A DNA stretch of 64,000 bases from Pinibacter soli (GTDB lineage Bacteria; Bacteroidota; Bacteroidia; Chitinophagales; Chitinophagaceae): contig NZ_JASBRG010000004.1 of assembly GCF_029961145.1 (NCBI RefSeq), forward strand, positions 1-64,000, given 5' to 3'. A program made the translations under genes and the position numbers. The notes beneath the pieces are model-generated. The model was not told where the DNA came from. It worked only from the letters and a program-made list of their open reading frames with translations, and did no database searches. Numbering within the stretch: position 1 is the stretch's first letter; every line of letters starts with the position of its first letter. Of this stretch, positions 50,376 to 59,798 are shown in pieces.

Positions 50376-52238
50376 TCAATTAAGCTCAATCACCCACGTC
50401 GTCATTGCAGGCACATTTAGCATTTCGATATTCGAAAGCATTGCATCAGATACTACATTCCTTGCGCTTTTATGATTACCTATTCTTTCTTCGAAGCGTT
50501 TGGTCGCAAGGGAAACTTCTTTATCGTTGCTGTTGAAAACGATCATCACTGTTTTGTTATCTGTGTAACGGAAGTAAACGTACACGCCGTTTTCAGGCAC
50601 GTATTGCATTAGCTTTCCTGTTTGCAATGCCTCGCTTGTCTTTCTGTAGTTTGCCAGTTTTTTAATGAAGTTGAATGCATCGTTTTCTTTTTCGTCTCTT
50701 CCCTGTGCAGTGAATTTGTTTATCTTGTCTTCTGCCCAGCCACCTTTAAAATCTTCACGCACTTTACCATCAGGATCGGAGAAATTTTTCATCAATATCT
50801 CTGTGCCATAATATATTTCAGGAATGCCGCGTGTAGTAAACAACATCGCCAGTCCTGCCTTGTATTTATTAAGATCTTCTTTTACCATCGAGTAATAGCG
50901 GCTCATATCATGATTATCCATGAACACGAGGTTACGCGTAGGATCTTTGTAAAGAAAATCCTGTGAAAGCACATTGTAAATGCTAGATACGCCTTCCATC
51001 CATCCGAATTTTCCATTTAAAGATTCATAGATACCGTCTTTAACCGCTATATCTGTAATGCCTGGAAGTTTTGTGTCAAAGCCCTGGTTGATCACATTTC
51101 CGTCGCAGTAGAAAGCCTGACTAGCGATTGAGTGCACAAGCGTTTCACCAAAGATGGTAAACTTAGGATACTCGTTTTTTACTGCTGTCATCCAGTTTGC
51201 CATAAACTGCAGATCGTTGTAAGCGTATGTATCTATTCTGAAACCATCAACGCCAGCGTATTCTATCCACCAGATATAGTTTTGTGTAAGGTAGTTTGCA
51301 ACGTAGGGATTGCTTTCATTCATGTCAGGCATGGAAGGAACAAACCAGCCATCCACCTGTAACTTCCAGTCCATCTCGGCTCTATGGGGGTCCATTGCCG
51401 GTTGATCTTTATAAGTTGTTTGTGTGTATTTTGGCCACACATGTACCCAGTCTTTCATTGGCATATCAAGCATGAACCAGCTTTCACTGCCGCAGTGATT
51501 GGGTACAACATCTTTAATTACTTTCAGTCCTTTCTCATGACATTTATCAACGTATATTTTGTACAGATCGTTGGTGCCATAGCGGGGATCAATTTTGTAA
51601 AAATCTGTCGCAGCATATCCATGATAGGAAGCATGCGGCATATCGTTTTCAATTTCCGGGGTCATCCAAATGGTTGTGATACCAAGGTCCCTGATGTAGT
51701 CCAAATGATCAATTACACCCTGGATATCACCGCCATGCCTGTAAAACATTGAGTCGCGATTGATCGTTGTTTCGCGCATGCCCTTAACAATATCATTTGT
51801 CTTATCGCCGTTGGCAAAACGGTCGGGCATAATTAAATAGATCAAATCCTTGTTGGTAACACCCTGTGCTCTTACTGCATCTGTGTGTTTTGCTTTCAGT
51901 TCGTAATTGTAAGTAAGCTTTTTATCTTTCTTGTTTTTGGATAAGAAAGTTATGGTAAAACTTCCCGGCTGTGTGTTCGCTGCTATCGTAAGATCAATGA
52001 AGAGGTAGTTGGCATTTTCGACTTTGTTTATTTTCTCAAGTGTTACGCCGGGATAATTACTCAACTGCACTTCGCGTGCAGCGATATTATTTCCATGAAT
52101 GAGCAATTGCAATTTGGGATTTTGCATGCCGGTCCACCAATTCATAGGTTCTACACGATCAAGAGGGGCGATTGACTGGGCAGCTAAATGACTAACAAAA
52201 AAAGTAAGGAAAGTAATAAAAACGATCTGTCTGTTCAT
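50376..52238 (-). CDS. Periplasmic GH13 neopullulanase/cyclomaltodextrinase-like (SusA-type)
   Basis: 620 residues. Cleavable signal peptide (MNRQIVFITFLTFFVSHLAAQ, cut after AAQ). N-terminal cyclomaltodextrinase-N domain (MNWWTGMQNPKLQLLIHGNNI, about 25-110) then the GH13 barrel: region I DVVPNHCGS, II GFRIDTYAYND (nucleophile Asp), III FGETLVH (acid Glu), IV FMDNHDMSRY. The N-domain is typical of the SusA-like neopullulanase group, which cuts imported maltodextrins in the periplasm. First enzyme gene after SusE. Confidence 0.93.
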   Translation of the reverse strand: MNRQIVFITFLTFFVSHLAAQSIAPLDRVEPMNWWTGMQNPKLQLLIHGNNIAAREVQLSNYPGVTLEKINKVENANYLFIDLTIAANTQPGSFTITFLSKNKKDKKLTYNYELKAKHTDAVRAQGVTNKDLIYLIMPDRFANGDKTNDIVKGMRETTINRDSMFYRHGGDIQGVIDHLDYIRDLGITTIWMTPEIENDMPHASYHGYAATDFYKIDPRYGTNDLYKIYVDKCHEKGLKVIKDVVPNHCGSESWFMLDMPMKDWVHVWPKYTQTTYKDQPAMDPHRAEMDWKLQVDGWFVPSMPDMNESNPYVANYLTQNYIWWIEYAGVDGFRIDTYAYNDLQFMANWMTAVKNEYPKFTIFGETLVHSIASQAFYCDGNVINQGFDTKLPGITDIAVKDGIYESLNGKFGWMEGVSSIYNVLSQDFLYKDPTRNLVFMDNHDMSRYYSMVKEDLNKYKAGLAMLFTTRGIPEIYYGTEILMKNFSDPDGKVREDFKGGWAEDKINKFTAQGRDEKENDAFNFIKKLANYRKTSEALQTGKLMQYVPENGVYVYFRYTDNKTVMIVFNSNDKEVSLATKRFEERIGNHKSARNVVSDAMLSNIEMLNVPAMTTWVIELN

Positions 52239-52375
52239 TGCTTTATTGTTGTATCAACAGGAAGTGTAAAAATTCAACTGATAACATTTAAGAACACTAA
52301 GAATGTTCTGTGTTTAGCATGCACTTTTGAAGCGCATTCAGTATAGCATTTAAAAATTCAGAAAATTAAATTCTA

Positions 52376-52422
52376 ATAAGAAGCACCGGCAAAACCAGGT
52401 TAGGATAACCGGTGCTTCTTAT
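52376..52422 (-). terminator. Perfect 14-bp hairpin between susE-like and GH13 genes
   Basis: ATAAGAAGCACCGG (52376-52389) and CCGGTGCTTCTTAT (52409-52422) with a 19-nt loop. On the minus strand the stem is followed by TAGAATTTAATTTT, a weak T run. Within the operon this looks like an attenuator or mRNA stability element that lets susCDE accumulate above the enzyme genes. Confidence 0.65.
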
Positions 52423-52442
52423 GAAATATTAATCAGGCATGT

Positions 52443-53621
52443 TTACTTTGTAACAGAGTAAGTGTTGTTTACAAAACTTACTGTCACTTTATAAGTGCCG
52501 CTTTCATCAGGAGGAGGAATATTATCGCCTGAGTCTGTAGTGAAAGGTCCGCCTGCTTTGTAGGCAGCATTCTTACCATTGTCAACTGCATATTTGTGAT
52601 CCCAACTACCATTTACCGGAATCAACAAGTATCCCTTACCGCCGCCGGAAGTAAGCGGTATTGAGATCTGGAACGTTGACAATCCAATTTTGGTAAACTG
52701 TTGCGTAGCTGCAGGAACAGGATTATTCCATCCACCCGCTGTAGCATCTCCAATGATATACAGATTTGCAGGAATTGTACTAACATCAAACGCAGTAACG
52801 GCGTATGTTCCTGCTACGAAGTCAACTATTATTTTGTAGTTACCTGTTGCAACAGGACCAGGGATGTTTAAGTTGCCCCCATCCGGAACAAATGGTCCAC
52901 CTTTCTTTAAATTAGGATCGGTGTTACTTGTTACATTGTATTTGTGGCCCCAATCCCCGTTTTTAGGCAGGAAGACATACTCTTGTCCGCCGGTTAAGTG
53001 AACAATAATTCCAAATGTGTTATCGTCCAGTTTTGTAAACCGCTGATTAGGCAAGGGAACAGGATTGTTCCAGCCACCATCAGTAGCACTTCCAACTATG
53101 TAGAGACTGTCCGGTACCGGATATTTCGGCACTGGCTTTGTTGAATACGGAGTTACATTTAGTGTAATCGTATCTGAATAAGAAGACGGCACATTAGAAT
53201 TGGCGTCTTTGTCTGTTTTCAAATCACTTCTCACTCTTGCCAACATCTTACCCTGTGCTGCAGGAGTCATGCCCAGCAGAATCGCAATCTGGTTGAAATC
53301 AGCACCCGAAAATTGTTGTTTCAAAATATTGCTTCCAACAAGCACTTTGTTGGCTTTTTTAAATGTATCGGCTGGCAAAGAAAATTCCAGTGTGTATGTG
53401 GCCAACGCATTGTAGCCATAATTTACAGCGGGCCAGGTAAAAGTAATTACAGTATCCTTGGCATGAGCCTCAGTTAAAACAAGGGTCGTTGTACTGGCTG
53501 TAAGCTTTGTTGCTGCTCCTTTTGGTAGCGTTAAAATACTTCTGTTTTCATCCTTTTTACAGGAGGCAAACAACACAAGCGAAGCAACAACGACACTTAG
53601 TAATTTATATATCAGTTTCAT
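52443..53621 (-). CDS. SusE-like outer-membrane starch-binding lipoprotein
   Basis: 392 residues from ATG 53621 (frame continues upstream without ATG support). Lipobox FASC. Architecture: SusE N-terminal domain (about 30-180: LTLPKGAATKLTASTTTLVLTEAHA) and two tandem CBM-like domains of about 100 residues each that are clear internal repeats (LYIVGSATDGGWNNPVP..., LYIIGDATAGGWNNPVP...), each ending with YAVT/YSVT. These are the starch-binding repeats of SusE/SusF. It binds alpha-glucan on the cell surface, helping SusCD uptake. In operon order after SusD. Confidence 0.9.
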   Translation of the reverse strand: MKLIYKLLSVVVASLVLFASCKKDENRSILTLPKGAATKLTASTTTLVLTEAHAKDTVITFTWPAVNYGYNALATYTLEFSLPADTFKKANKVLVGSNILKQQFSGADFNQIAILLGMTPAAQGKMLARVRSDLKTDKDANSNVPSSYSDTITLNVTPYSTKPVPKYPVPDSLYIVGSATDGGWNNPVPLPNQRFTKLDDNTFGIIVHLTGGQEYVFLPKNGDWGHKYNVTSNTDPNLKKGGPFVPDGGNLNIPGPVATGNYKIIVDFVAGTYAVTAFDVSTIPANLYIIGDATAGGWNNPVPAATQQFTKIGLSTFQISIPLTSGGGKGYLLIPVNGSWDHKYAVDNGKNAAYKAGGPFTTDSGDNIPPPDESGTYKVTVSFVNNTYSVTK

Positions 53622-53743
53622 CTGTATATTTTTTAATTTATTTTGGTCAGATGGAATTCGCATGAAAATAATCATGTCCTATACTGGCGAAAATTGTTAT
53701 CATGCTCATTTCATAAATTAGTTTTTGTGTTTGGCTATTATAA

Positions 53744-55324
53744 TTAGTATCCAGGGGTCGGTTTTAAAGTTGGATTAGCAGTCAAATCAGTGGTTGGAAT
53801 TGGAAACAGGTTATACCTGCCATCAATGCTTGCTCCAGCCTGCACACCTCCTTTCCATTGCCATATATAGCTGCTGCCTGTATATTTTCCAAAACGAACG
53901 AGGTCCGTTCTTCTGTGAGCCTCCCAGTACAGTTCTCTTACTCTTTCGTCTAATATCAGATCCAGTGTCATTGCTGCATCTGTAATATTTCCTGTAGTGC
54001 CACCGTATGCTCTTTTCCTAAGAGCATTGATATAACCCAAAGCAGTAGCTCTGTCTCCGCCGGCACCGCCTCTTAATACAGCTTCAGCATAGATTAAGTA
54101 AACATCAGCAAGACGGAACATCGGAAAGTCAGTGTCTGCGAAAGTGCCGGTATTATCAGAACCAACAACTCCTGTTGAACTAAGGTTTTTATACTTTGTT
54201 ACTGCATACCCGTTTGAAAAATCGGTAATGTTGTTGATATCTATCGTTTGTCCTTCTGTAAAGAACATTGCTCTTGAATCTAAGTCAGGAAATTTGATAA
54301 CCATTTCCTTTCTTGTTCTTAAACCAGACCATGAGCCATTTACACCATAGTCTGGCGGGTTCATTTTTCCGCCGGTAGAAGCGTGAATTATAAAAGTCGT
54401 ATTACCGTATGATTGTGAAGTCAATCCATTTGCGCGGATAGGGAAAATGATTTCTTTAGAAGTCGTGCGGCTGTCTGTCAAAAACAAATTCCTGTAAGCA
54501 GTAGCCAATGAATATGCTCCTGATGAAATTATTTTGTTTGCGTAAGTAACAGCATCTGTACTACGATCTGTTCCGGTGTACACTTTCGCATTCAGATACA
54601 ATTTTGCTAAAAGCATCCACACCGCACCTTTATCTGCACGTCCGTATTCATTTTTTCCTGCAGCTGGCAATGAATCCTGGATAGCTAAAAGTTCAGACTC
54701 TACATATTTGAACAGATCTGCTCTGGCCATTTGTTTCGGCGAGAAGTTACCAACGGCATCTTTTTCTGTAGTAACCGGAACATCTCCAAACAGATCCATG
54801 GCGTTCCAATAAAACAATGCACGGAGGAAACGCGCCTCTTGTTTGAATTCCTTGATATTTGCTGCATCAGCTGAAGGAAAACCGTTCACTTTAGCATCTG
54901 GCAATTGACGCAAGAATTCATTACACTGACTGATGTTAAAATAAATACGGTTATAGGTAAGCTTGATGTATGTATTATTTGCGTTCCAGTTATTTGTGTT
55001 GTAATTCTGCAAATCACCATCGTTCCAGGCTATCACAGCTTCATCTGTCGTAAGCTCTTCTACTTCCCAGTAGTTTCTTAAATATGTATTTGAACCCACA
55101 TCCTGTGCATCAATATCGGCAACAGGCACACCCGCTGTAACATCTTGCCCACTTAATGAGAGACTGGCATACAGTTTTGCAAGTGCTTCTTTAATAGTTG
55201 CCGGGCTACTGTAAACCGCGTCAGATGTAACGTCTACAATTGGCTTGCGATCCAGATCTTTTGTGCAGGATGAAAACGCAATTGCTCCTGCTATTATGAG
55301 TTTATATATGTTTTTGTTTGTCAT
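53744..55324 (-). CDS. susD: SusD/RagB family starch-binding lipoprotein
   Basis: 526 residues. Lipoprotein signal with FSSC. SusD fold: TPR-like helical N-terminal half (ITSDAVYSSPATIKEALAKLYASLSLS) and a C-terminal half with conserved RALFYWNAMDLFGDVP and the FPIPTTDLTANP end. Forms a lid on the SusC channel and captures starch or maltodextrin. 21 nt downstream of susC. Confidence 0.96.
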   Translation of the reverse strand: MTNKNIYKLIIAGAIAFSSCTKDLDRKPIVDVTSDAVYSSPATIKEALAKLYASLSLSGQDVTAGVPVADIDAQDVGSNTYLRNYWEVEELTTDEAVIAWNDGDLQNYNTNNWNANNTYIKLTYNRIYFNISQCNEFLRQLPDAKVNGFPSADAANIKEFKQEARFLRALFYWNAMDLFGDVPVTTEKDAVGNFSPKQMARADLFKYVESELLAIQDSLPAAGKNEYGRADKGAVWMLLAKLYLNAKVYTGTDRSTDAVTYANKIISSGAYSLATAYRNLFLTDSRTTSKEIIFPIRANGLTSQSYGNTTFIIHASTGGKMNPPDYGVNGSWSGLRTRKEMVIKFPDLDSRAMFFTEGQTIDINNITDFSNGYAVTKYKNLSSTGVVGSDNTGTFADTDFPMFRLADVYLIYAEAVLRGGAGGDRATALGYINALRKRAYGGTTGNITDAAMTLDLILDERVRELYWEAHRRTDLVRFGKYTGSSYIWQWKGGVQAGASIDGRYNLFPIPTTDLTANPTLKPTPGY

Positions 55325-55345
55325 GATTTTTCTAAATTTTCAGGA

Positions 55346-58339
55346 TTAAAAATCAACGCTTGCGCCAAGAGAAAAGATTCTCGTTTTAGGATAAATATTA
55401 TTGTCAATGCCACTGTATATTTCAGGGTCTATTCCTGTATACTTCGTAATCACAAAAAGATTTTGGGCAATTGCTGACAAACGGAGGTTTACATTCTTAC
55501 CTATTTTACCAAAGTTGTAACCAACCTGCAGATTATCCATACGCAGGAAGGACGCGTTTTCTACATAATAGTCAGAATAGAACTGGGTGTTATTAAACCC
55601 GGTAAAAAGAACATCCGGTATTGTGTTTCCTAAATATTTATTTGCATCAATAACTACTGAATATGCAGCACGATTTGATTTAACGTTGTTGTAAACATAG
55701 TTTCCAATGTTAGATCTTAACACAAAGCTCAGGTTCCAATCTTTATAGCTAAACTGAGAATTGAATCCCAGCATGTATTTTGGCGCAGGCGATTTGTAGT
55801 GATAGAAAAGATCACCACTGCCTTTTTGGTTAACATCGGCATATACGCCTTCAATTGGTTTACCTGTCTGATCATATACTTGTTTATATACCCAGAACGT
55901 GAACGGCGCGTATCCAACGGAATGTATTTGAATTTTGTTACCGGTACCGCCGGAGATGCCACCTACAATTACACCTGGAGAAGACGGATCATCAACTGTC
56001 GAAAGCTTTGTGATTTTACTTTCGTTGTATGTAAAATTGAATCCCATGTTCCATTGAAAATCTTTGTTGGTAACAGGTATTGCATTCACTACAAATTCAA
56101 CACCTTTATTTTCAATGTTACCTACGTTGGTTAATACGTGGTTACTAAGATTTGCACCTGCTGCAACCGGAATATCAGAAATCAGGTTGTTTGTTTTTTT
56201 GTAGTACACGTCAAGGCTACCGCTGATCCTGTCTTTAAACAATCCGAAATCCAATCCGATGTTTGATGTAGTTGTTGTTTCCCATTTTATATTCTTATCA
56301 TAGGGAGCACCGCGATACGTGTAGTAGGCGCTATCCCCTAACAGGTACCTTGCTGTACCTGTACTGATACTGTAAGAAGACAGGTAAGGATAGTCACTAG
56401 CAGTAATATCCTGCTGACCTGTTATACCGTAACCTAATCTTAGTTTCAGGTTAGAGATGGTTTTGGAAGATTTAAGAAAATCTTCTTCGCTGATTCTCCA
56501 TGCCAGTGCGATGGATGGGAAGTTACCCCAACGAGTGTCAGGACTAAAGCGTGAAGAACCATCACGACGTATGGTCGCAGTTAGCAAATACTTGTTGTTG
56601 TAAGTATAATTCAACCTGCCATAAAAAGAAACAAGTGTATGTTGTGTTGAATCCGGTTTAGTATACGTTGGAGGATTACCGGCGTTATTTTTTGTTATAC
56701 TGGTTGTCCAGAATCCCGGCGCACCACGAAGGAAGTCCTGGTAAGAATAACCAGCCATTACATCTATGCGGCTCTTGATCTTCTTAAGATCCTTAGTATA
56801 GTTCAGATAAAAATCCAACAGTTTGTTACGCGTGTGTTGCTCATACTCGTGATATTTACCGCCTGCTGTGTATACAGCGGCCCAGTTTGGAGCGTCACGC
56901 ACTAAACCATCGCTATTTGAGATATCGTATCCCAAATTCAAGTTAGCACGCAAATCCGGAAGAAAATGGAATTTATAATCCAATTGTAAATTGCCGATGC
57001 TTCTATAAACAGTAGCCTTGTCATTCTTTAAGTACAAATCAGCTACAGGATTTCTTGTTGACTGAGTGTTAGGTACACCACCATCCTGCCATTCATAATA
57101 TCCTCCGTAAGGCGAGTTTGCCACGGTTACCGGTTTAGTTGGATCCATCCTGATAGCATCACCTACAGCGCCTGTATTGGCAAAGCGGTTTCCATTTATT
57201 ACGCCTTTCAGGTTTAAGTCTACACGAAGGTGATTGTCAAAAAAAGTAGGGCTCAAATTAAGAGCGGCACTTCCGCGTTCGAGGTGACCTGTTTTTAAAA
57301 TACCGTCCTGATGAAGATAGCCCAAAGACAAACGGTAGGGAAGATTTTTCACACCACCGCTAAAGCTTAGATTGTTATCCGTGGTGAAAGCAGGATGGTA
57401 TATTTCATTTTGCCAGTTAGTATTTGCTTTACCCAAAGAATCTACCGCGTAAGGTTTGTTTTGAATCGCGGCCTGGTCTTTAACCACTTTTGTGAACTGA
57501 TCTGCAGTTAACACATCCAGGTTTTTAACCTTTACAGCAACAGAGTTTACAGTATTGAAGTTGATACGAAGCGGACCACCTTTTTTACCTTTTTTGGTAG
57601 TAATGATGATTACACCATTCGACGCTCTGTTACCGTAGATAGCAGTTGCAGAAGCATCTTTCAGTACGTTGATGGATTCAATATCGTTAGGGTTAATAAG
57701 ACTTAGAGGATTTGGTGAGCCGGAGATAGATGATGTTCCATCGCTCTTTTTCGGGTTATCAACCGGAACGCCATCAATCACGAATAGAGGGTCATTACTT
57801 GCATTCAAAGAAGAACCGCCGCGAATGCGGATAGTACTTGCACCACCTGGCGCACCACCATCGGGACTGATTTGCACGCCGGCTACTCTACCTGAGATTA
57901 ATTGGTCAGGAGTAGAAATGGCGCCTTTTTGAAAATCTTTCGAACTTATGGCAGTTACAGATCCTGTAAGATCTTTCTTCTTTGCAGTACCATAACCAAT
58001 TACAACTGCTTCGGTAAGATCAGTTGTAGCGCGTTTAAGAGCAAAATGAACTGCCGCATCATTGCCTTTCACAGTTACATTTTGTGTGTTTTGTAAAAAG
58101 CCAACAGCATTTACAACAACTGTGTAAGTACCATTGGGAACGAGAATTTTGAACTTACCATTTTCATCGGCAGATGCACCTCTTGTGCCGCCTTTAATGG
58201 TTACAGAAGCAAAAGCAACAGGCTGGTTTGTTTCATCAAGCACCTGTCCTGAAATGCTTCCGTCTTGTGCATAAATAGCTGAATAGATTAAAGTGAAGAG
58301 CGAGAGAAGCAGTAGTCTCCCCATGTGTAAACTTTTCAT
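55346..58339 (-). CDS. susC: SusC-like TonB-dependent transporter
   Basis: 997 residues from ATG 58339 (MKSLHMGRLLLLSLF...). Signal peptide, then carboxypeptidase-D-regulatory-like domain (SISGQVLDETNQPVAFASVTIKGGTRGASADENGKFKI), plug (VVIGYGTAKKKDLTGSVTAIS, GGSSLNASNDPLFVIDGVP) and a 22-strand outer-membrane barrel ending in ASVDF. Imports malto-oligosaccharides across the outer membrane with TonB-ExbBD energy. First gene of the locus after its regulator; its promoter carries the candidate LacI operator. Confidence 0.96.
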   Translation of the reverse strand: MKSLHMGRLLLLSLFTLIYSAIYAQDGSISGQVLDETNQPVAFASVTIKGGTRGASADENGKFKILVPNGTYTVVVNAVGFLQNTQNVTVKGNDAAVHFALKRATTDLTEAVVIGYGTAKKKDLTGSVTAISSKDFQKGAISTPDQLISGRVAGVQISPDGGAPGGASTIRIRGGSSLNASNDPLFVIDGVPVDNPKKSDGTSSISGSPNPLSLINPNDIESINVLKDASATAIYGNRASNGVIIITTKKGKKGGPLRINFNTVNSVAVKVKNLDVLTADQFTKVVKDQAAIQNKPYAVDSLGKANTNWQNEIYHPAFTTDNNLSFSGGVKNLPYRLSLGYLHQDGILKTGHLERGSAALNLSPTFFDNHLRVDLNLKGVINGNRFANTGAVGDAIRMDPTKPVTVANSPYGGYYEWQDGGVPNTQSTRNPVADLYLKNDKATVYRSIGNLQLDYKFHFLPDLRANLNLGYDISNSDGLVRDAPNWAAVYTAGGKYHEYEQHTRNKLLDFYLNYTKDLKKIKSRIDVMAGYSYQDFLRGAPGFWTTSITKNNAGNPPTYTKPDSTQHTLVSFYGRLNYTYNNKYLLTATIRRDGSSRFSPDTRWGNFPSIALAWRISEEDFLKSSKTISNLKLRLGYGITGQQDITASDYPYLSSYSISTGTARYLLGDSAYYTYRGAPYDKNIKWETTTTSNIGLDFGLFKDRISGSLDVYYKKTNNLISDIPVAAGANLSNHVLTNVGNIENKGVEFVVNAIPVTNKDFQWNMGFNFTYNESKITKLSTVDDPSSPGVIVGGISGGTGNKIQIHSVGYAPFTFWVYKQVYDQTGKPIEGVYADVNQKGSGDLFYHYKSPAPKYMLGFNSQFSYKDWNLSFVLRSNIGNYVYNNVKSNRAAYSVVIDANKYLGNTIPDVLFTGFNNTQFYSDYYVENASFLRMDNLQVGYNFGKIGKNVNLRLSAIAQNLFVITKYTGIDPEIYSGIDNNIYPKTRIFSLGASVDF

Positions 58340-58382
58340 TGGCCCAATTTTTTGGTGTCGCAATCAATTGTGAAAGCTTCGC

Positions 58383-58414
58383 CAAAAATAATCGGGAACG
58401 TTCCCAAAAACAAA
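58383..58414 (-). promoter_or_regulatory. susC promoter with LacI operator between -33 and -7
   Basis: On the minus strand TTTG (58411-58414), 20-nt spacer, TATTTTTG (58383-58390). A perfect palindrome GGGAACGTTCCC (58394-58405) fills the spacer. The predicted start near 58376 leaves a leader of about 37 nt to ATG 58339. Occupancy by a repressor would block both boxes. Confidence 0.75.
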
Positions 58415-58492
58415 TTTTTTGAAAATTTTATATGTATATTTTTATTTATAACTAATAATAAAATGATTTACAAATTGTTGCAAACACACTTT

Positions 58493-58510
58493 TTCGGGAA
58501 TGTTCCCGAA
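58493..58510 (-). promoter_or_regulatory. Second LacI-type operator
   Basis: TTCGGGAATGTTCCCGAA, a near-palindrome with the same GGGAA/TTCCC halves as 58394-58405. Centres of the two sites are about 102 bp apart, suitable for cooperative looping. It lies just downstream of the regulator gene stop. Confidence 0.75.
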
Positions 58511-58580
58511 AGTCAAACAAACAATCGTTAATGCGAATCAACAATATTGCTGTTCGCATAAGTTATTGACTTAAAAAAAA

Positions 58581-59615
58581 TTAGCTGATTGCTACCGGCT
58601 CGAGTGACGAAGATTGACGCTGGATGAGTTCAGAATCCAGTACAATGTTCCTCGTGATGAATTCTTTTTCTTCTTCGTGTTTTTCTAAAATTTCAAACAA
58701 AAGTTCAGCGGCCCGCTCTCCCATTTTATACGCAGGTTGCGTGATTGTAGACAGTGAAGGATTGAGCAGCGGAGATATTTCAAGACTTGAAAAGCCAATT
58801 ACTTTTACTTCATCCGGAATGGAAATATTCATTTCGTGACAAACGTAGTAAGATGCGATGGCCAAACGCTCAACAGATGCAAATACACCATCCGGTTTCA
58901 GTGTTTCAAATACGTTGCGAAGAATGATCTTGTTTTTATCCAGTTCATTGCTACAGTCGATGATGAGATGATCATCAAAAGGAATGTTATTCTTTTTCAG
59001 CGCATCGATGTATCCTTGCATGCGTGTTTTACCGATAGAAAGATTTTTGTTCACAACAAGATAAGCGACCTTTTTACATCCGCTCTTTACGAGATGTTCC
59101 GTTGCTTCGAAGCTGCTTTGGTAATCATTTGTAGTGACTCTTGCTGTTTCAATGTCTTCGTATGTTCTGTCAAAGAAAACAAGCGGTATCTTTTTTCGTT
59201 TTAAAACCTGCAAATAGCTGTGATCCTGGTCCTCACCAGATACCGACATAATAATGCCGTCTACCCTCCCATTGCTAAGGCTGGTAACAAAGGAAACTTC
59301 TTTTTGAAAATCATCATCCGTGAGATAGATCAAAACGTGATAGCTCTTGTCTTTGGCAATTTTTTCTATACCGTTAATTGCTTTTGAAAAGAAGTTGTTG
59401 GCTATCTCCGGAACAATAACAGCTATGGTTTTGCTCTTTTGATTGCGGAGATTACTGGCGTGGTGGTTGGGTAGAAAATTAAGCTCTTTCGCTCTCGCAA
59501 GAATTTTCTCGCGGGTTTGCGGATTTATATCACTTCCTCCTCTGAATGCTCTCGAAACTGTGGATTTGGATAAGTTCAATTCTTCCGCCAGCTTAATTAT
59601 GTTAATATTACCCAT
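58581..59615 (-). CDS. LacI family transcription regulator of the starch locus
   Basis: 344 residues. N-terminal helix-turn-helix (INIIKLAEELNLSKSTVSRAFRGGSDINPQTREKILARAKELNFLPN) with the hinge SNLRNQKSKTIAVIVPEIANNFF, then a periplasmic-binding-protein-like sensor (about 60-330). Effector unknown; a maltodextrin or sugar phosphate is likely. Co-directional and upstream of susC, with two matching operators in the gap. In other Bacteroidota SusR or MalR-type regulators control such loci; this one is LacI-type. Confidence 0.92.
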   Translation of the reverse strand: MGNINIIKLAEELNLSKSTVSRAFRGGSDINPQTREKILARAKELNFLPNHHASNLRNQKSKTIAVIVPEIANNFFSKAINGIEKIAKDKSYHVLIYLTDDDFQKEVSFVTSLSNGRVDGIIMSVSGEDQDHSYLQVLKRKKIPLVFFDRTYEDIETARVTTNDYQSSFEATEHLVKSGCKKVAYLVVNKNLSIGKTRMQGYIDALKKNNIPFDDHLIIDCSNELDKNKIILRNVFETLKPDGVFASVERLAIASYYVCHEMNISIPDEVKVIGFSSLEISPLLNPSLSTITQPAYKMGERAAELLFEILEKHEEEKEFITRNIVLDSELIQRQSSSLEPVAIS

Positions 59616-59684
59616 TAAAGTAAAACTAACACTATTTTTTTAATTTGTTGGACGAATCGCAAATGGCACTCAAAACTGAACCAT

Positions 59685-59709
59685 GAAACCCTTTAGGAGA
59701 AAGGGTTTC
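59685..59709. other. Perfect 10-bp hairpin upstream of the regulator gene
   Basis: GAAACCCTTT (59685-59694), loop AGGAG, AAAGGGTTTC (59700-59709). No T run, so not a terminator; possible leader structure or operator. Confidence 0.5.
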
Positions 59710-59798
59710 GGATGAATGCGCACTGTTAGGGCAAATATTGAACTGAGCTTTGCGAACGCTGAACAATGCAGACAGAATGCTATTCGCACTATGATTCA

